This document shows positions 33,528-45,126 of a stretch of DNA of 64,000 nucleotides, in pieces. The DNA is from Amia ocellicauda (lineage: Eukaryota; Chordata; Actinopteri; Amiiformes; Amiidae). Position 1 is the first letter of the stretch. Each line of letters opens with the position of its first letter. The notes beneath the pieces are model-generated. The model had not been told where the DNA came from, searched no databases, and worked only from the letters and a program-made list of their open reading frames with translations. The translations under genes were made by a program, and so were the position numbers. The stretch covers positions 29,596,227 to 29,660,226 of the forward strand of contig NC_089863.1 in NCBI RefSeq assembly GCF_036373705.1, written 5' to 3'.

Positions 33528-34992
33528 GCTCTTGGAAAATGGACTGCCCATCGGTTTTGTTCACGCTCGTCTGCCTTCAATTGTACTCTCCACTCCTTCC
33601 ACCTTAGCTGATGCCATGAAGCCAAATGCACAGCAATGGTCTTTGGTCTAGAAATGGCTTATCCCAAGACCCCCGGTTCCCTTGACTTCACTTCTTGCCT
33701 ATAGTTTGTGGAGTGCAGGAGGAGCTCTAGCTTTGTCTCCATGCAAACCTAGTTCACCTCTGCTGTATGCATGGTAGAGAAATCGTATCCTGTTCAGGCA
33801 GCCGTGTATTTGAGCTTGTGGACTTAAACTTTCACGTCATCAGTCTCTGAAGGGATCCATTCTTAGGTGGCTTCATTTTCAATTCAGGTTAAGCTGACCT
33901 ATCAGTGACTGAGTTAATGAATGAACTGATATTCATCTTTTTCAGTTCTTCCCATACACATCATGGATTTAATAAGCTTAAGGCAGCTGTTGCTCATCAA
34001 CAATAACTGTTCTGGTTTGGATTCATAGTGGCATGCCAAAACTATAATTTGGTCATGGCAAATGAGCATGCTGCTGAACAGTACCTACTTATAGAAGGGT
34101 AAGAGTAGACCTGGGACATTTATATTGAATAAAACCAAAACGGCTGCATCTGTAGAAGTGTGGCAGATCCATCAAATGTGTGAGTAAAAGGGGTCTGTAC
34201 TCTGGAGCACAGGGTTGTGGGGGCACTGCTGTTGTACCCTTGAGCAAGCTCCTTTACCTAGATTGCTCCAGCAAATGCCCAGCTGTATAAATGGTTAAAT
34301 ACCATTATTATATCTTAACAATTGTAAGTCACCCTGTACAAGGGTGTCTGCTAAGAAATAAAGTAATTGCATAGTGCTTTGTGCTGCCCTACAGTATACT
34401 GTATAGAAATATATATATTTATATAATTTACCCATCTATTATTTCTCTGCTGTTGGAACAAACTCCCCAGCAATGTAATTTCTTTAACATAAGTAATTGT
34501 ATTAATGTCTGTTTCGATATGAAACTAAGCACACTTACCTGCATATCTTGTCGACATTCCTTGGGTAGAATAACCGGTGCTGATAATGCTCTGTTTATTT
34601 TGAATGCACGGTTAGGGAGAGACTATTACCAATGGAGGTAGTTTTGGCTTTATTTTGGAACTTGTTGGAGAGGGGATAGTAGTTCCAACTGTGTTTACCT
34701 GTGCAGAATCGGTGCTTAGAGCACGCGCACGCATGTAGCCTCTTTATGTTTCGCAGCAGTCCAAGGAGTGTGCACCACACTTGTCCTTGTAGTGGGGAGG
34801 GGGCAGATATATTTATGGTAATTATTTATTCCCATAATTATATTCCATCTGAAAAGTTTATTTATATATGAATCCCTTAAATATATTCTAATGTAAAATG
34901 ATATTGGGTATCTGTTTAATTTCATTGCTATTGTTAATATTCGTATATGTTATGGTTTGGCTTGGGGGAGGAGACCCTACTGAACAGCTATA
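33528..34992. other. lectin B 3' flank and intergenic
   Basis: 33528-33935 is lectin 3' flank shared with units 1 and 3. Beyond it lies a SINE (34182-34366) and AT-rich DNA without a recognised gene. Confidence 0.5.
34182..34366 (+). mobile_element. V-SINE-like element (diverged)
   Basis: Contains the central block TGTACCCTTGAGCAAG, then TAGATTGCTCCAG, and a LINE-like tail (CACCCTGTACAAGGGTGTCT, then GCTAAGAAATAAA). The tRNA-like head is worn. A fuller copy is at 37187-37382. Confidence 0.75.
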
Positions 34993-35024
34993 CACCGATC
35001 AGCCATAACATTATGACCACCTGC

Positions 35025-35440
35025 CTAATATTGTGTAGGTCCCAAAACAGCCCTGACCCGTTGAGGCATGGACTCCACTAGACCTCTGAAGGTGTGCTGT
35101 GGTATCTGGCACCAAGACGTTAGCAGCAGATCCTTTAAGTCCTGTAAGTTGTGAGATGGGGCCTCCATGGATCGGACTTGTTTGTCCAGTACATCCCACA
35201 GATGCTCGATTGGATTGAGATCTGGGGAATTTGGAGGCCAAGTCAACATCTTGAACTCGTGATTCATCAGACCAGGCCACCTTCTTCCATTCCTCCGTGG
35301 TCCAGTTCTGATGCTCACGTGCCCATTGTAGGCACTTTCGGCAGTGGACAGGGGTCAGCATGGGCACCCTGACTGGTCTGCGGCTACGCAGCCCCATACG
35401 CAACAAACTGCGATGAACTGTGTGTTCTGACACCTTTCTA
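35025..35440 (-). pseudogene. Tc1-like transposase fragments
   Basis: Two overlapping minus-strand frames. One carries the N-terminal half through the first catalytic Asp (AWSDESR) and then goes out of frame. The other carries the C-terminal part with SPDLNPIEHLWD and VESMPQRVRAV. The second catalytic Asp region is deleted between them, so no active enzyme is possible. Confidence 0.85.
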
Positions 35441-35654
35441 TCAGAACCAGCATTAACTTTCTCAGCAATTTGAGCTACAGTAGCTCATCTATTGGATCAG
35501 ACCACACGGGCCAGCCTTCGCTCCCCACGTGCATCAATGAGCCTTGGCCACCCATGACCCTGTCGCCGGTTCACCGCTTTTCCTTCCTTGGACCACTTTT
35601 GATAGGTACTGACCACTGCAGACTGAGAACACCCCACAAGAGCTGCAGTTTTGG

Positions 35655-35853
35655 AGATGGTTTGTACCTTTGCCAGTTGTTTATCAGCTCTTTTACACCT
35701 GTAGATTGCTCACGTCAGTAGCTGTCACCTGGGGCTGGAATAAAAACAGGCACCGGTTCTCCATGACCAGGGTTGGGAACCACTGAACTAGATAGCTGAA
35801 AAAAGTGAGATGTCTAGTTAGAAAGAAAATCAGTATTTCCTCCAGGATTCGAG
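35655..35853 (-). repeat. inverted copy of afp4 downstream sequence inside Tc1 element
   Basis: The reverse complement matches 36610-36800 (and the equivalent parts of units 1 and 2), including CCCAACCCTGGTCATGGAGA and ATTCCAGCCCCAG. Tc1 sequence resumes on both sides. Confidence 0.8.
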
Positions 35854-36231
35854 TCTAGCCATCACAATTTGGCCCTTGTCAAAGTCGCTCAGATCCTTAT
35901 GCTTGCCCATTTTTCCTGCTTCTAACACATCAAATTTGAGGACAAAATGTTCACTTGCTGCCTAATATATCCCACCCACTGACAGGTGCCATGATAACAA
36001 GATTATCAGTGTTATTCACTTCACCTCTCAGTGGTCATAATGTTATGGCTGATTGGTGTAAAGCTCTCAGAAGATTGGGATCAGGAAGAGGGTCGGAAGT
36101 AGTTACAGACCTTATAACCAGTGTTGGTGTGGGAGTGATTTTTTTGTTTGTTGTTGTTTTGTTTGTCCTTTTTGCAACCACATCTTGCTTCAGTGCCTCC
36201 TTGCCTGATATGTGCCACATAGCACTCTACA

Positions 36232-36386
36232 CCCTGGCTGACAACCTCCAGGCCCAGCTGAAGCCCCTGGTGGACAACCTGGAGGAGCAGCTCAAACCTA
36301 TGGCTGACAACCTGCAGGCCCAGCTCGTGGACTGCTGGCAGAAGATCCTGTACCAGGCCAAGGCTCTGGCTCCCCCTCCACCGTAG
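36232..36386 (+). pseudogene. afp4: afp4-like terminal-exon fragment, unit 3
   Basis: Begins abruptly at the codons for LADNLQAQ, without the exon's acceptor or first 12 codons, then runs open to a TAG; the downstream AATAAA is kept near 36481. One 11-residue repeat (33 bases) is missing relative to the intact gene, and there are changes F-to-C and D-to-Y near the end. An upstream ATG in foreign sequence keeps a longer frame open by chance. Not a functional afp4 gene. Confidence 0.85.
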
Positions 36387-36852
36387 AGAATGCCAACACG
36401 TTCCAGAGAGCTTCATCAAAGCCATGGGGCTTGACCTCTGGGACTGTATGCTTGCTTTCAATTTAAACCTCCTACTTCCCCAATAAAAATGCTTAAAAGC
36501 TGCCATCTGATATCCATGTGGTTATTTATCATTATTATGATTATTAGTAGATCTCCATCTCGAGAGCTGGTATTGCTGGGCACCACCACTCTATAGCAGG
36601 GAAGTGTCACACTCGAATCCTGGAGGAAATCCTGATTTTCTTTCTAACTGGACATCTCACTTTTTTCAGCTGTCTAGTTCAGTGGTTCCCAACCCTGGTC
36701 ATGGAGAACTGGTGCCTTCTGTTTTTATTCCAGCCCCAGTTGTCAGCTACTGACCTGAGCAATCTACAGGTGTTAAAGAGCTGATAAACAATTGGCAAGG
36801 ATACAAATAGACAATCATTGGTGTTCATACAATGAAGAGTTCAGTTGGAACC

Positions 36853-37544
36853 TGTTGAACCCTTCTTGGAAATAATTGGAAAATTTGTTGAGATAAAGCA
36901 AATAGAAACTTATTAACAAGCTAGCTTGGAAGCACCACATCAGGGAATTCCTTCAGTGAGAACTTAGTTTTTACTAACACGAGTGAAGCTTTGTAAAAAA
37001 AAATGACATGTTGTGGGCGTTCATCCAATCAAAAAGTGCAAGCCTCAGTCTGTCTTCCCGGCGGGAGATGTGGGATCCGCAAACCAAATGGCTTTCTTTG
37101 ATATTTTGCTGGGAAGTCTGGTCATACAGTCATCTTTTATAACTGTCCCTCAATCATTAACAAAACAGTTCCTGCAAATCTGGAGCAGCACTGTGAAGTA
37201 GTGTTTAGGGCTCTGTACTCATACCTAGAAGGTTGTGGGTTCATATCCTAGGTGGAATCTCAGGTGTTGTACCCTTGAGCAAGGTACTTCACTTAGATTG
37301 CTCCAGTAAAATGCCCAACTGTATAAATGGGTACAAATGTAAGTTGCCCCCTGGTCTGCTAAATGACAAATAATGTAATGTAATTAAGTCTACAAACAGC
37401 TCTCTCTCTCCTGTTTGATCCTTTTATTATTGACAGGAATTTGTAGAGGGTATGCTCTCAACAACTGCCTTAGTTGTTGCTAGCTTAATAAATCTACTTT
37501 GCTCAGTCTGCATACTATTATTAATAAAAAACATAATCTCTTCA
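36853..37544 (+). mobile_element. solo LTR with 5-bp target duplication
   Basis: Starts TGTTGAACCC, ends AATCTCTTCA, and is flanked by perfect GAACC repeats (36848-36852 and 37545-37549). Units 1 (about 18040) and 2 (about 27175) show the uninterrupted site GTTGGAACCAAAACC. It contains a TTTTATAA box near 37135 and AATAAA near 37487. The 692-bp span includes a nested SINE. No internal retroviral genes remain. Confidence 0.88.
37187..37382 (+). mobile_element. V-SINE-like element nested in the LTR
   Basis: Has a tRNA-like head with a B-box-like GGGTTCATATCC (37238-37248), the central block TGTACCCTTGAGCAAGGTAC, then TAGATTGCTCCAG and a tail ending CTGCTAAATGACAAATAATG. Confidence 0.85.
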
Positions 37545-40500
37545 GAACCAAAACCTGGCAAAGGGTGAAAGTTACAGATTTTTGAATTTGATCAGGTTAG
37601 CAAACACTGGTCCCCAAAATCTACTTTGTCTTCTGTGTTTATTGTTAACTACTCAACATTACAATATTTGCAGGGCTTTCAGCAACTGAAGATTAGGCAT
37701 TATTATTGAGTGCATAATTGTCTTCAAGACTAGTATGTGCTAATAAAGTATATGGTCTTAAACATAGGAAGAGCACTAAGTAAATAAAGCAATCATCTGA
37801 TCAATGAGATGAGCAACTTTATTGACGATGCTGTATCTTTAACTTTAATTCAAATAAGCTAGGCACTAACCTAGTGATTGTTGTGATGTTCAGGTAAGGT
37901 ACAGAAATATGTTTCCTCAAATTGTTGATCAGATGGCTTCTGCTGTTTATAATTTGATGGTTTTATCTTGTTTTGGCCTTCGGCATGTCATTAATGATAG
38001 CACTTATTTTATCACAACCCATACTACCTCACAGATCACACCAAGCAGCAATCACATGGGATCACAGGATCATATAGGACAGGGAATGCTAACTCATAGG
38101 AGATCTATTGTCACTTCTGTTTCAGCCGCCCTGCTCTGGGGAATCCTAATAGAGCAGCGCCCCCTACTGGTCCTCCACTGTTTCTACACATAAACGGCCT
38201 TGCCATCGATGCCTGGAATCCCTGTATTAATTAAGCTTTTTTAGCTTCTAAGAGCTGATGTTTTGATTTTGATGATTAGCGTCTTCACAGTTCCATACCA
38301 CTTAAGTCTTCTGGACAACAACAAGGGTTGTCATATCTGCTTGATGCCAAGAGGCTGCTTATGTGCTTAGCTGTGAGTGTTGGTTGTGCACAGATTGCGT
38401 TCCCTTAATGCCAGCAGCTGTGAGACATATTAATGCTAGATTGATATCAGCACACTCACCACAGATGTGCCTCACCTTACTTAAACCCTTCTTTCTTTTA
38501 TAGCACAAACCACATTTGATTGCCCTGCCACCACCTGGGAGCATCTAACCCAATATTGTGGTCTTTGATTGTTTTCTACAGTGCTTTCTATTGTATTGCA
38601 TTGTTTTGACTGTATATACAACATAATAACTCTAGAATGAAACTTGCATGTGAATACAGCCAGTGTAATCCAAGGATTGAAAGAAGTCGTGATGTAAGTG
38701 GGTCCCAGTCAGTGCTGTGTCACCTGTGACTGGGCTATGAGAAACAAACCTCAATCTCAAGCTGAGGGCTCTTTTTTGAAAGGCAGACATCTACATTGTA
38801 AACCAATACGATGATTCAAGAAATTGGAGTGCAAATCAGGACTGATAAAAGCATCTCCAAGGTTTAAACCGTTTTTGGTGATCAGTACATCTGGGTATGA
38901 GTTTCCTAGAAGAAAGATAGAAAGCACTGGGATTACGGATGTCTGAAGAAGAGTCACATCTACTTTGTTTTTCTAAGGAACCAGAAGAAGCCACAGCCAA
39001 GAATACTACATCTGTGAGATCTCAGTGTGATTCAGCTTCAGCCTTGGAACTTAAGACAGGATGACACCTCTATTCCTAAAAAAAATGACAAATGAGTGCC
39101 CTTCAGAGGGTGTCCATCATGTGGTAAAGTGTAAGATAAGTCATCTCTGGAATATAGGCAGAGGTCAATGTGTGTATTTCAGTTAGTATTTTGTATTTTC
39201 TTTGCTCTTTTCCAGGCTTTCAAAATAGTGTTTACTGTTTAATGTTTACTGACAGAGAAAATGAGATATTCATAGTGCATCAGATCACCCCACGTACCAG
39301 TGTTTGACATTTTCAAATTTACCGGTTGTCTTGACCTGATGGCAGGAAGTACATATATTGACAGGAAATATATATTTATAATATCACAGAAATGTGCTTG
39401 TAAACATTGACAATCATAATTGGAAAAAAAGATCATTATAATGTATCACTTGAAAAATGCAGCCTGGAATATTATTTTCTTTAAGCAAATGTATTTAATA
39501 CATTTATATGAATATATATTATGAATAACTGTAGTGTGTTGATATATTCCACTATATAGATAATTGTCATTTAGTATATCCTAGTAAGTTTTATATTTTT
39601 ATTGTATTATATACACACTCAGACTGATTAGCAAAATATAAATTATCCTTAACTTCCGAAAGTATATACACAGTTCTAAGTATTGTTAATTATAGGCAAG
39701 TTTCACTTAATGCTGACTTGCACAAAACCTCTAACATTCAGTGTTATTGCTATTGCAAGATCTGTCCCACCTTTCAAAGTAAAATCTATATTTTCCTTGT
39801 ATAGTTACCTTGTTTATATATCTTTATATCAGTGCAATTGAAGACAAGAAGATTCTAAGTTAGTAGGCATAGGCATTTTATTCTACTGTGCATCATTTCA
39901 CAGCATAATTCAGTGCAATAACATGGTACAGCACACAGATAAGTATTTCATATACATTTAGGAAACTTAGACATATTTTACATATTTAGGGAACTCCAGT
40001 AGATCATAATTTCCGTATGCTAACAATTAGAACAAGTTACCTTCACTATGAATGATAGGGAACCTGCACATCTTGTATGCTACTGGTATCAAATACACTA
40101 AAAGAAATACTGTTTATCAATACATACACTGTTGTAGACGTATTTGTTATGCAGATAATTTAAAGATCTTACATTCTTAATATAAGTAAGACACATTCTC
40201 TTAATGTATGTAATTCATCCAATTCATGTGCCAGGTTCTGTGTATTGCCAGCAATAGATTGACCAAAGTACCATTCAACCAAAATTGCAAGTTAATTCCA
40301 GTTAGGAGTGGCAAATGTATTATGGAATCACTCAATTTAAACATGAATACAAGTCATGACTCAACTGACCAAATACGGGCCAGAAATCAACAAACACAGT
40401 TAGAACTCAAATGGCAGCTGGAATATAAGAGCTAATACGTTTTGATGGCAGTAATCGCCATATGTGGAAAAATACATGCAGTCTCTCATGAATTATCTTA
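37545..40500. other. unit 3 spacer
   Basis: No established gene. It carries the 94-codon open frame (37909-38193) and the minus-strand cysteine-bearing frame (38359-38544) shared with the other units. An extra block near 39835-40080 is absent from unit 2. Confidence 0.6.
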
Positions 40501-40514
40501 ATCATGTAATTGTC

Positions 40515-40700
40515 AGAGCAGTGGTGCCACTTGTCATGTCATCTACCCTGGCCAATGGTCATACCGGTTGGATTCATTCAGAAGATTATCACTAATGAGG
40601 TCCCTCATTTCATTGAAGCTGGCAGCTCAATGAATCAATTAACCAGCGATTAGACAGGTGTGTCTAGGGGTGGACTGGGTATTTAAATGCCTGTGTGTGA
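40515..40700 (+). promoter_or_regulatory. lectin C promoter block
   Basis: TATTTAAA at 40680-40687, 54 bases before the ATG, with the same upstream motifs as the other copies (GGCCAATGG, AGATTATCACTAAT, AATCAATTAACC). Confidence 0.6.
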
Positions 40701-40740
40701 ACAGTTCTAATATATCAATTCTTTAAGAGTGATAGCAACC

Positions 40741-42948
40741 ATGAGAGGAGGGATTGTCTGTGTGGTTTTGTTGGTGGGTTCTGGCATAGGTACGTTTATC
40801 ATATGGGCCATTGGCCATTTTCTCATTTGGTTGAATACTTGTAGTTTGTGTGCCATCTAGTAATGGCATAAATGGGGCTTTTGAGGGATTGAAACAACTG
40901 AAATTATGTATTTGGAAAAATGCATCTGTTGAAGCCTTGCAGCACAGTGACCTCTGGTGGCTACATGGTGCACAATAAAACCCTGTCAGACTGGAGCTGA
41001 TCGAACAAATAAGGGTTTCATTATGACCTTGGGTAGTGTTAAAAACAATCATGTCAGATGCAAAGCTACACTTTCAGATCAGGTGTGTGTGTGTGTAACA
41101 AATGATTGTACAAACCCTTGGTTATTGTAATCCAAAATACAATAGCCTGTAAGTACTTTCCTGTTAAACTAATGTATCCTGAGAAACATGCATCATTGTG
41201 CAAAGATCTATTTTTGTTTGTTTAAACCATGCCATTATGCATTGTTGGGTCTGTAATTATCTGATTGACTTGAAATGTAGGCTATACATTTGTCAGTGTG
41301 TTTTGAAAGATTTGTATTCTACTCCTTAAAATCATGATTGTATGTGTAATGGGACTGGATGTAACAATTGTGCATCATTTAAACTTTTTTTTTTTTTTAT
41401 AAATTTCATGTTGGAGTGCTTTAAACTATTGAAATGCCAGGTGGTCAGGAGTGGTGATTTAAAGACTGGGAATACTCATGGGTGGACTGCATTTGAAAAG
41501 CAATCCGTCGCCAATCTCTTTTGGATTTTCTTCATTATAAGCTCTATCAACATGGTATAGACGGGGATGTTAAATGTTTGCACTTCTATAAATGAACAAG
41601 CTTCTAAACATGTGGCGTGGGATGAAGCCCCATTCAGCCAAGTCATGTGACTTTGTAATTTTGATGCACTTGGGAGCAATGTGTCGTAACGCTATGCTTC
41701 AAATAATTCAAAGCAGATTCGATGCAGTATTTTGAGTTTGATCTCCCTAGTAACCTTTTTCTACTGCACTAAGCATTTTGTTTTATATATAAATCCTAAT
41801 GGCTATGAAGATTAAATATATTGCACTCGGATATGGTGAATGCATACTGCTCTAATGGATCCTTCTCCCTTCAGTGTGGGTAGCTGAAGCCCTGCAGTGT
41901 GAGGCTGTCCCTGGTGTCCTTCAGAAAATTGATGCTGGTGCTGGCAGAGTGTGTGGCATCACTGAAGAGCGCAGAGTTGTGGTTTTCCGTGATGACAGTT
42001 GGGTTGATCTACAGGCATCTGGTGACCATGTCAGTGTAGGGCCTGCTGGGCTCTGGAATGTGGGTGTTGATGGCCTGGTCTCCAAGTGGTTTAGAAAAGG
42101 CTGGGTCCAGGTGAATCCAGGTAAGGCCTGGATGTGATCTACTGAATCCCTTGCTTAAAATCTTGACCTGCACCAGCTGTCCATCAGGTTGCATTCTTGA
42201 TGTAGACCCTCTTTCATTCCTCTAGCAGGCAACCTGATCCAGATTGATGCTGGTGGGGACAAGTTTGTGGTGGGCTGCAATGCCTCCCACAGTATCTTCT
42301 GTCTGAACCACAGGCCTGCGCTGAGCTACGATGGCTCTGGCAGTGTGTCCTGGGTGGCAGTCCCAGGCGAGCTCAAGTACTACTCCTGTGGGCCTGTTGG
42401 GTGCTGGGGGGTGAACAAGCTAGATGAAATCCACGTCAAGCTGGGTGTCAGTGGGAATTCCTGTCATGGCCCTGAGAAGTGGTACCGCATTCCAGGCTCC
42501 CTGTCCATGGTGGAAGTGAGCACAGATGGCCAAGTGCATGGAGTGAACAAACATGGCTTGGTATTCAAAAGGTGAGGTTCCAGCTGTTCAATGTGAGAAG
42601 GCTATGCTGCTAATGCATGTTTGAATGGCTTGCTGGACTGGGTGGATGAAGGTGTTGTGAAATGCCTGACTTTAGCATCTGTATGAAGTGACTGGACAAG
42701 AGCAGGATCCTGTCCATGGGCTTGTTTGGACCATGTCTAGAAGCCTTGGTGCTCTGGCTCCTGACTTCTCCCTTTTGCCTTTCAGGATTGGTGTCAGTGC
42801 CTGTAACCCCTTTGGCAGTGGGTGGGAACATCTAAGGGTAGCTGGATTAAGCAAGCATGTGTCGTATGATCATGAAGTCCTCTGGATTATCTGCAGAAAT
42901 GGTGAAGTCCAGAGGTGCAGGTTCTCTGAAGCCCTGTCTCCTGAGTAA
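40741..42948 (+). CDS. fish-egg lectin-like tectonin-repeat protein, copy C (266 aa)
   Basis: Exons 40741-40789, 41875-42120, 42229-42571 and 42786-42948 (TAA stop, TGA in A and B), all GT-AG; AATAAA at 43052-43057. Intron 1 is 1085 bases, against 112 in A and 190 in B, because of about 900 inserted bases. The signal peptide and ten cysteines are as in A and B. Exon 2 is the most diverged part: about 15 of 82 residues differ from A, many changing charge (GKVVEFRDGHWVELEASGK region), while exon 3 differs at only about eight of 115. The blade motifs remain, so the fold should hold; a shift in ligand surface is plausible but unproven. Confidence 0.9.
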
Positions 42949-43057
42949 ATGTTGGCCACTTGTGTAGGCTGATGCTACTTTGAGGTGACATGGTATTGGG
43001 AGAAGTGCTTCTCTGGCTTCCAGATGCCTTGTGATCTGTATTCCATGTGTTAATAAA

Positions 43058-45126
43058 GCTCTAGGAAAATGGACTGACCATTGGTTTTGTTCCTCTGCTT
43101 TAACGTACTCTTGGCTCCTTGCTGATGCCATGAAGCCAAATCCACACCAATGGTCTTTTGTTCTAGAAATCCTTTTATTCAACTCCCAATTCCCTTGACT
43201 TCACTTCTTGACTGGTTTGTTGGAGTGCAGGGACAATTCCAGCTCTCTCAATGCAAGCACAGTCCTCTACTGTATCCATGTATGGTCAGAAAACCATATA
43301 CTTGAGCTTCTTGTGAAATCGGGCTTTGTCACTCTTCAGCACAGCCTCACAAGTGTAAGGCATACTTTTGCTGAACAAGGAAGTCACCCTCTACTTCTAC
43401 ATTCTATAGTTCTGGATCCTAGACCATTGTCTAATGCTTGGCTACTGGTATATACTCCTAAGCATTCCTGGAGTAGAGACTGGATTTCAATGGTCTTAGG
43501 CTGAACCCTGGCTGTACTTGGTGTTGGACTCTCCACATGATAGCTCAATGTCTCAATACTTCGTGAAATTTAATTTCCTGCAGCTACCAGCAATCTGTTC
43601 TGTTCAAAGGCACGCTATATTGACCACTAATAACAAAGCAGGCTATTACAAAATTTAAATGATAATAGCACAATGCACAATACATCCAGTTCTTCCAGGT
43701 TCCTGCTCTGTAGCTTGCTTCTATATCCTGTGACCTGAGAATTGTGTAAAGTAGCCAACATCTGCAACAATGCTGGTGTTCCACAATTGTACTGACCACC
43801 ATGTCCTGTGTTATGGTCAGATGAAGTCTAGCACTGCTGTTCAGTTTACTTGTTTCTGTTAGAATGCAGATCTAGCTTCTGCACAATACAGGCAGACACT
43901 GTACACACACAAACTGCATTTAAATTAGAACTTGTATAATGAAATGTATGCTGATATTTTGTAACGTGTGTGAAATGAGTATATAGTGTGATATAGTAGA
44001 CCTGTGATATTCCATATTAGTATGAATATTACTTCTGAAACAAAGATGATTCATTCTGCCACTGGTTTACCTGAAATCTTGTTCATTATATTTCCTAAAA
44101 CTTGTTGCTGGACTGGAGGGTAAACAGCTCCTCTGGAATCATACACTATGTAGAGCTCATTCACTGACCAATAGCAATTAAGCAGTTGGGCTGTTGTGCT
44201 TGATTGTCTAAAGCCTCTCGCGGTTATTGCACTGTGTAAAGAAAGCCCGTTTGTCACCGGTTTGCACAGGTGTTGCGCTGTGGGTTTATTCACAGCCTCC
44301 ATGGCTCTGTGTTCAATGGAAATAATGGCTTATTCAATGCTACAGTAACTACAATGCATGTAATGAATTACGTATTGTGCCCAACATCCCCACAAATGAA
44401 ATGTTGCCTATTGTTCATGCACAGAGAGAAAATGTTATTGAATGTCCTTTTATATTTTGTTCAGTAATGCGTCAGTGTTAGTTTACCTTATGTTTTTTAC
44501 ATATTTATTCATGACTTATTGGTTTAATTCACTCGATTCTGCTGTTGATTTGGTCGTTGTTCTGAAAACTATTTGAAAGACATTTTTCGTGGGAGTAGTG
44601 CCTACGCTAGAGTAAACACTAAACCTCACTTGTACTCACTACAACGTTATGTATAGTCAGCCTGTATCAAAAAGAAGAGTGTTTCCATGCATGATACATT
44701 AGTTTAAAGTTTTACACTTAACAGAAAATGTAGGCGGTGTTCCTTTCAATTCTACAATGAGAATGCACTCACCAGTGAGCAAACGGCTGATTCCATACTG
44801 CTATATCAAACAGAAGGGCAAATGTAATGCCGGACAGTATTCGTTCATATTAGGTTTGCATACATATCAAATATGAGCGAGCATTCACTGTCACTCACAT
44901 GCAGATACTTACTTTTTTTTTTACTCTGTATCCTTTCTTGCACAGTGAAACTGCAGAACCACCGCACTCACCGCACATTGAATGTGTATCTAATATATGC
45001 ATTTTTTAAATTGGACTTTTGGATATATCAACTTTTAAGAGACGGACACTGCATCCAGTGGCACTGCTGTCACAGCAGATGTAGTGTAAACATACAGTGT
45101 TGCACTTTTTTTCGTTTACTAGTTTT
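43058..45126. other. lectin C 3' flank and intergenic
   Basis: 43058-43500 is lectin 3' flank, partly repeated at 60170-60460. The rest gives no recognised gene. An 83-codon minus-strand frame (44051-44302) has no family I know and no clear splice context. Confidence 0.4.

Larger units (their letters stand above)
23420..33900 (+). repeat. duplication unit 2 (afp4 exon fragment + spacer + lectin B)
   Basis: Colinear with unit 1, starting inside the equivalent of afp4 intron 3 (CTCACAATTCAGACAGTGTC at 23440 against 16540). It is enlarged by a CR1 LINE (24401-27114), two hAT-like MITEs (27383-27574 and 31274-31449) and a 1.8-kb TG...CA element (29440-31232). Each is missing at the same place in at least one sister unit, which fixes its borders. 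Confidence 0.85.
34993..36058 (-). mobile_element. Tc1-like transposon, decayed, with foreign insert
   Basis: Inverted repeats CACCGATCAGCCATAACATT (left) and its near complement ending GCTGATTGGTG (right) lie between TA dinucleotides. The minus-strand transposase is broken: an internal deletion removes the middle of the catalytic domain. About 195 bases at 35655-35853 are not transposon but an inverted copy of afp4 downstream sequence. This is a different family from the two intact elements. It directly precedes the afp4 fragment of unit 3. Confidence 0.85.
36232..43500 (+). repeat. duplication unit 3 (afp4 exon fragment + spacer + lectin C)
   Basis: Colinear with units 1 and 2 from the middle of the afp4 terminal exon to the lectin 3' flank. 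Specific differences are a solo LTR (36853-37544), about 250 extra bases near 39835-40080 and about 900 extra bases in lectin intron 1. Confidence 0.85.

Noticed and set aside
35955-36386. 143-codon frame as an intact afp4 gene
   Set aside because: Its first about 90 codons are Tc1 end and unrelated sequence; only the last 51 match afp4, and there is no signal peptide or acceptor.
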